A stretch of 34,646 nt of DNA from an uncultured Oscillospiraceae bacterium (GTDB taxonomy: Bacteria > Bacillota > Clostridia > Oscillospirales > Acutalibacteraceae). Location of the stretch: NCBI GenBank assembly GCA_900544375.1, contig UQUZ01000027.1, positions 1 through 34,646 on the forward strand, in the 5' to 3' direction. Each line of letters begins with the position of its first letter. The first letter of the stretch is position 1. Both the position numbers and the translations under genes were made by a program. This document shows positions 31,662 to 34,646 of the stretch, one piece after another. The notes under the pieces were generated by a model, which saw only the letters and a program-made list of their open reading frames with translations, was not told where the DNA came from and ran no database searches.

Positions 31662-31875
31662 GAGTTGCCAGCAGCCTTCCGCTTTTATGGGTAGCGTGTA
31701 TCTCTATGATCTTTGCGGTTAATGCAGGCTTTGCTTTGATACTCGCTCCGTTCTTACGTAAAAACGATTGCGTATCGCTTATGGTTGGGGAGCCACGGCG
31801 ATTTTTTTGCAGATAGGCTTGTTTATGGCTGCTGCATCTCGTTACAACATGAAGACGACTTGGAGGAAAGACACT

Positions 31876-33531
31876 GTGAGTTTTCTTGCAACAGATCATG
31901 CCGGCAATACGCCCGGCGCACAGATCAAACGCCACCATCCACTATCCTTTTGCTACCGTTGGGCGATTATAGCGGTAGGGGGGATACTGTTTGGCTATGC
32001 CTTTATTCGAATTCTATTTCCAGATGTGACGGCGGGCTACAAGTGGGATGGAAATTTCTTATTCGGCCTGCCTGCAATCGCTGCGATGCTGGCGGTTGTC
32101 CTCGCGCTGTGGGGCCTGTTTTATTTGATTGATCATCTGGCGGAAAAGAATTTAAACAAAACGCTCTTGGCCCTGATGCTCATTGCCTGTGGGTTTTGTA
32201 TCCTGTCAACTGTGTTGTTTTCGATTGAACCTTCTTGGGATTATGGAGTCGTTTTGCGCTCCTCCCTGGAGCTTGCGCGGGACGGATCTTTGACGGATAC
32301 CGCTTATTTTTCCCGTTATCCATTTCAGGTGTACCCGCTCTTATATATGACGTTTTTTATGAAGCTCATTCATGCACGTACAATGGCGGCGGCCTGTGGC
32401 GTCAGCTATGTGCTGAACATTATTCATATTCTCGTTGCTCTTTACGGCGCTTTTTTTGTTGGAAAGCTTTTGCACGGCAAACGCTTCGGCCTGAAAATTC
32501 TTCTGTTCTGCATGTGCAGCGCACCCCTCTTTCTTTACGCATCGATTTGTTACACGGATACGTTAGCGCTTCCTTTCCCGGTGTGGACATTGGCCCTGTG
32601 GCTTTATGCGCGCAAAATGCCTGCTCTGACCAAACAACAAAAATGGAAAAAAACAGCCCTGTATGTTGGAAGCGGCATGATGGCGGGATTTGGCCTCCGG
32701 ATCAAATCAATCGCTGCAATTGGCCTGATCGCGCTGATGATTTTTTTGCTCTTTGACCGTACAGAGCAGATAAGTGAACGAAAGGAAGGAAAAAATACGT
32801 CTGCGTTCTGGCAGCGTCCGGCGGCCCAAAAATGCATGACGTTTCTCCTGCTCCTGCTGGGATTTTTGATGATTGTGGTCGGCAGCAGCCTGATTGCCAG
32901 AGCGGCAGGGTATGGAGACATGCACGATGACCGATATACGTATCCGATGACGCACTGGTTTATGATGGGTGCAAATCGAGAAACCACAGGGGGATATTAT
33001 GCAGAGGACGATCTTTTTACGCGTTCTCTTCCTTCTTATGAGGAGCGTCAAAAACAAACGGCCGCTCGGTTTGTTGAGCGGATTCGTATGGATGGCGCAT
33101 CAGGCTATTTGAGTTTCCTTATGGACAAGCTGGAAGCGATGCTTTGCACTGGAAACTATCAAGTAGGGGGAAAGCTCGCGCAGCATCCCCTGATTTCCCA
33201 TCCAATGTTAGAGGCCCCAAACAGCCTGTTGGTGCGCCTGTATATGGACTATCAACAGGCGTTTCAGGCAGTGGTTTTATTATCCCTATTGATGGGAATG
33301 ATCTTTTTGGCCCGAAGGCGGGATGGTTGGGCGTTTCGTTTAACTGTAATGATGCTTATTGGCGTTGTTTTATTTTTACTGCTGTGGGAAGGTAAAGCGC
33401 GTTACCTGCTGTTTTTGGTGCCAGTGATCAATATTGCGGCTGTATTGGGCTTTTGCAGCATGCAGGATTGGTTGACACGTCAGCATTGGGGTCGCAAAGG
33501 GAAAGACAGTCGAAGTCGGTCCGCTCAATGA
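31876..33531 (+). CDS. Polytopic membrane glycosyltransferase, GT39/ArnT-like
   Basis: This integral membrane protein of 551 residues has about 11-12 hydrophobic segments. The first large extracytoplasmic loop holds PSWDYGVVLRSSLELARDG and YFSRYPFQVYPLLYM. These resemble the acidic loop and following helix of GT39-type (protein mannosyltransferase/ArnT-like) lipid-linked sugar transferases. A second external loop of about 130 residues lies near the C-terminal third. The GTG start at 31876 is chosen because GGAGG lies nine bases upstream; no such site serves the upstream ATG codons. It probably transfers a sugar from a polyprenyl carrier to a cell surface acceptor, fitting the divergent LCP gene. 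The exact family is not certain. Confidence 0.78.
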   Translation: MSFLATDHAGNTPGAQIKRHHPLSFCYRWAIIAVGGILFGYAFIRILFPDVTAGYKWDGNFLFGLPAIAAMLAVVLALWGLFYLIDHLAEKNLNKTLLALMLIACGFCILSTVLFSIEPSWDYGVVLRSSLELARDGSLTDTAYFSRYPFQVYPLLYMTFFMKLIHARTMAAACGVSYVLNIIHILVALYGAFFVGKLLHGKRFGLKILLFCMCSAPLFLYASICYTDTLALPFPVWTLALWLYARKMPALTKQQKWKKTALYVGSGMMAGFGLRIKSIAAIGLIALMIFLLFDRTEQISERKEGKNTSAFWQRPAAQKCMTFLLLLLGFLMIVVGSSLIARAAGYGDMHDDRYTYPMTHWFMMGANRETTGGYYAEDDLFTRSLPSYEERQKQTAARFVERIRMDGASGYLSFLMDKLEAMLCTGNYQVGGKLAQHPLISHPMLEAPNSLLVRLYMDYQQAFQAVVLLSLLMGMIFLARRRDGWAFRLTVMMLIGVVLFLLLWEGKARYLLFLVPVINIAAVLGFCSMQDWLTRQHWGRKGKDSRSRSAQ

Positions 33532-33563
33532 CCTGATTGAGCAGAGAAAAAGAGAATATCAGA

Positions 33564-33610
33564 ATGAGCCATTGAAAATGTCAAGCATTTTTCAATGGCT
33601 CATTTATTTT
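33564..33610 (+). terminator. Terminator of the GT39-like gene
   Basis: ATGAGCCATTGAAAA (33564-33578) and TTTTCAATGGCTCAT (33589-33603) form a perfect 15-bp stem with a 10-base loop, followed by a T-rich run that is also the left edge of the first repeat. Confidence 0.85.
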
Positions 33611-33670
33611 TTATTACGAAGCGAAGCAAGTAACAAAGCAAAGCCTACCATAACCCGATGGAACAAAGAG
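33606..33670 (+). repeat. Direct repeat upstream of spoIIIAA, copy 1
   Basis: The first 50 bases (33606-33655) are identical to 33707-33756, and ATGGAACAAAG then recurs after two mismatches. The core TTACGAAGCGAAGCAAGTAA begins at 33614, with TTAC/GTAA ends. A diverged relative lies in the sigE pro-region at 9849-9895. Confidence 0.9.
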
Positions 33671-33706
33671 ATACGCACTGCTTACGGGAACAGTTTGTTA
33701 CCAGCT

Positions 33707-33771
33707 ATTTTTTATTACGAAGCGAAGCAAGTAACAAAGCAAAGCCTACCATAACCTCATGGAACAAAGGG
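33707..33771 (+). repeat. Direct repeat upstream of spoIIIAA, copy 2
   Basis: This is identical to copy 1 over 50 bases at an offset of 101 bases. It ends about 80 bases before the spoIIIAA start, so it may influence the spoIIIA promoter region. The 36 bases between the copies are unrelated to it. No open frame with family resemblance overlaps it. Confidence 0.9.
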
Positions 33772-33852
33772 TTCTATTTGCGGACAAGGGGTCATATTCA
33801 TAGAAGCGAGGCAAGGTTCAGATCCATTGTTAATTTGAAAGGATGGTTTCAT

Positions 33853-34646
33853 ATGAAGGAGAAGGGGACAGCCCCTTACGATCAAGCAATTGCAATTCTG
33901 TGCCCCCGTATCCGGGAAATCCTAGACCGAGTCCCGGCACAAATAAAAGCTCAGATACAGGAAATCCGTTTGCGAAGCTGCCAGCCAGTATTATTAATCG
34001 GGCTGAACGGGACGTGCTTTATCAGCGAAACCGGGCGGGTGAGCTATATTCTTTCCTCTTGCGCTGTACGGATTAGCCATGAAGAGGTGACAGAATGTTT
34101 TCGTGCGATCTGCGGCTATTCGGTACATAGTTTTCAAGAGAGCATCTGCAATGGATATATTACGCTGCCGGGTGGGCATCGGGCTGGGATTTGCGGCACC
34201 GCTGTGTGTGAAAACGGAAAGACAAAGGCGGTACATGATATCGCTTCCATTAATTTGCGTGTGGCGCGGCAGGTGATTGGCGCGGCAGATGCGCTGGTTG
34301 AAAAATTATTTCAAAAAGAGGCTCCAAGCATATTGCTTGCCGGGGGGCCGGGAAGCGGCAAAACAACGCTTTTGCGCGATCTGGCGCGGCAGCTTTCCGC
34401 CGGCGGCGGATGTGGCAGCCTGCGCGTGGCAGTAGTGGATGAGCGCGAGGAGATTGCTGCGGTCTATGAAGGGGTTGCGCAGAACGATCTGGGCTATAAC
34501 TGTGATGTTTTGAGCGGCTATCCGAAAGGCGAAGCGATTTTAAGCGCTTTGCGCAGTCTGTCCCCAGAGGTCATTATTTGCGACGAGGCAGGCGGCATGG
34601 AAGAGGTTCAGGCAATCGAGGCGGGTGTCAATGCGGGCGTTAAATT
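33853..34646 (+). CDS. spoIIIAA: Stage III sporulation protein AA, 3' end outside window
   Basis: SpoIIIAA is the secretion-type ATPase of the SpoIIIAA-AH complex that bridges the mother cell to the forespore during engulfment. It is expressed in the mother cell under sigma-E. The visible 264 residues show the N-terminal domain (IQEIRLRSCQPVLL, FRAICGYSVHSFQE, NGYITLPGGHRAGICG) and an ATPase core. Walker A GGPGSGKTT is at 164-172, followed by VVDEREEIAAVYEG, and Walker B VIICDE is at 240-245, followed by AGG. The ATG at 33853 has AAAGGA nine bases upstream. The rest of the spoIIIA operon should lie to the right of the window. I did not find a convincing sigma-E promoter before it. Confidence 0.95.
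   Translation, partial: MKEKGTAPYDQAIAILCPRIREILDRVPAQIKAQIQEIRLRSCQPVLLIGLNGTCFISETGRVSYILSSCAVRISHEEVTECFRAICGYSVHSFQESICNGYITLPGGHRAGICGTAVCENGKTKAVHDIASINLRVARQVIGAADALVEKLFQKEAPSILLAGGPGSGKTTLLRDLARQLSAGGGCGSLRVAVVDEREEIAAVYEGVAQNDLGYNCDVLSGYPKGEAILSALRSLSPEVIICDEAGGMEEVQAIEAGVNAGVK

Larger units (their letters stand above)
31405..31875. other. Divergent intergenic region between LCP and GT39-like genes
   Basis: The region contains one promoter on each strand and about 200 bases of leader for the rightward gene. Open frames seen here on both strands have no ribosome binding site or family resemblance. I see no RNA gene. Confidence 0.5.

Noticed and set aside
31462..31938. 158-residue open frame on the minus strand upstream of the LCP gene
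   Set aside because: It overlaps the predicted promoters of both flanking genes and the start of the GT39-like gene, and shows no recognisable domain.
33791..33815. Possible sigma-E promoter before spoIIIAA (GTCATATT)
   Set aside because: The -35 part resembles the sigma-E consensus, but no CATACAxT-like -10 box occurs 12-15 bases downstream.

Overview
The window looks like chromosomal DNA of a spore-forming, Gram-positive, anaerobic Clostridia species. Supporting signs are spoIIGA, sigE, spoIIIAA and a BofC-like gene, AGGAGG-type ribosome binding sites, TTGACA/TATAAT-type promoters, and an iron alcohol dehydrogenase of clostridial type. The family-level guess (Oscillospiraceae or a relative) is inference from protein flavour only. 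I see no phage, transposase, CRISPR array, tRNA or rRNA.

Layout. 1-690: end of a charged coiled-coil protein cut by the window edge. 979-2562: convergent bioY and birA, with a dyad resembling a BirA operator over the bioY -35 box. 2706-3272: secreted, cell-wall-anchored-type surface protein. 3393-7371: an unusual duplicated promoter/hairpin leader, then a heterodimeric ABC exporter pair. 7437-8593: a lone PD-(D/E)XK-like protein and a DUF378 membrane protein. 8860-10588: spoIIGA-sigE, the mother-cell sigma factor and its processing protease. 10656-15136: a leftward block with iron-dependent alcohol dehydrogenase, hexapeptide acetyltransferase, CmpB-family membrane protein, HD hydrolase and Cof-type HAD phosphatase. 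15534-16805: a pyrophosphatase-like/Nudix fusion and a COG2426 membrane protein. 16947-17270: BofC-like secreted protein. 17461-19767: class A penicillin-binding protein. 19864-29310: a pyrimidine operon, pyrC-pyrF-carA-carB-pyrK-pyrD, continuing into a histidine phosphatase and ruvX. 29324-30042: a TSUP transporter split into two half-size genes. 30310-31404: LytR-CpsA-Psr protein. 31876-33531: polytopic GT39-like membrane protein. 33853-end: spoIIIAA, cut by the window edge.

Most striking observation: carA and carB are uninterrupted and full length, yet carry replacements at the defining catalytic residues. CarA lacks the glutaminase Cys, His and Glu. CarB has lost two of three metal ligands in its first ATP-grasp half, and all three plus the RPSYVLGG loop in its second half. 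The C-terminal allosteric domain still looks normal, as do pyrC, pyrF, pyrK and pyrD around it. This reads as a maintained carbamoyl-phosphate-synthetase pseudoenzyme or a neofunctionalised complex inside a pyrimidine operon that also lacks pyrB, pyrE and pyrR.

Second: the pro-peptide region of sigma-E is about 26 residues longer than in Bacillus subtilis. The extra DNA aligns without gaps (33 of 47 bases) to a repeat found twice just upstream of spoIIIAA, suggesting that a small dispersed repeat inserted in frame into a sporulation sigma factor gene.

Gene starts were chosen by ribosome binding site and family N-termini; several differ from the longest open frame. All motif positions were counted by eye.
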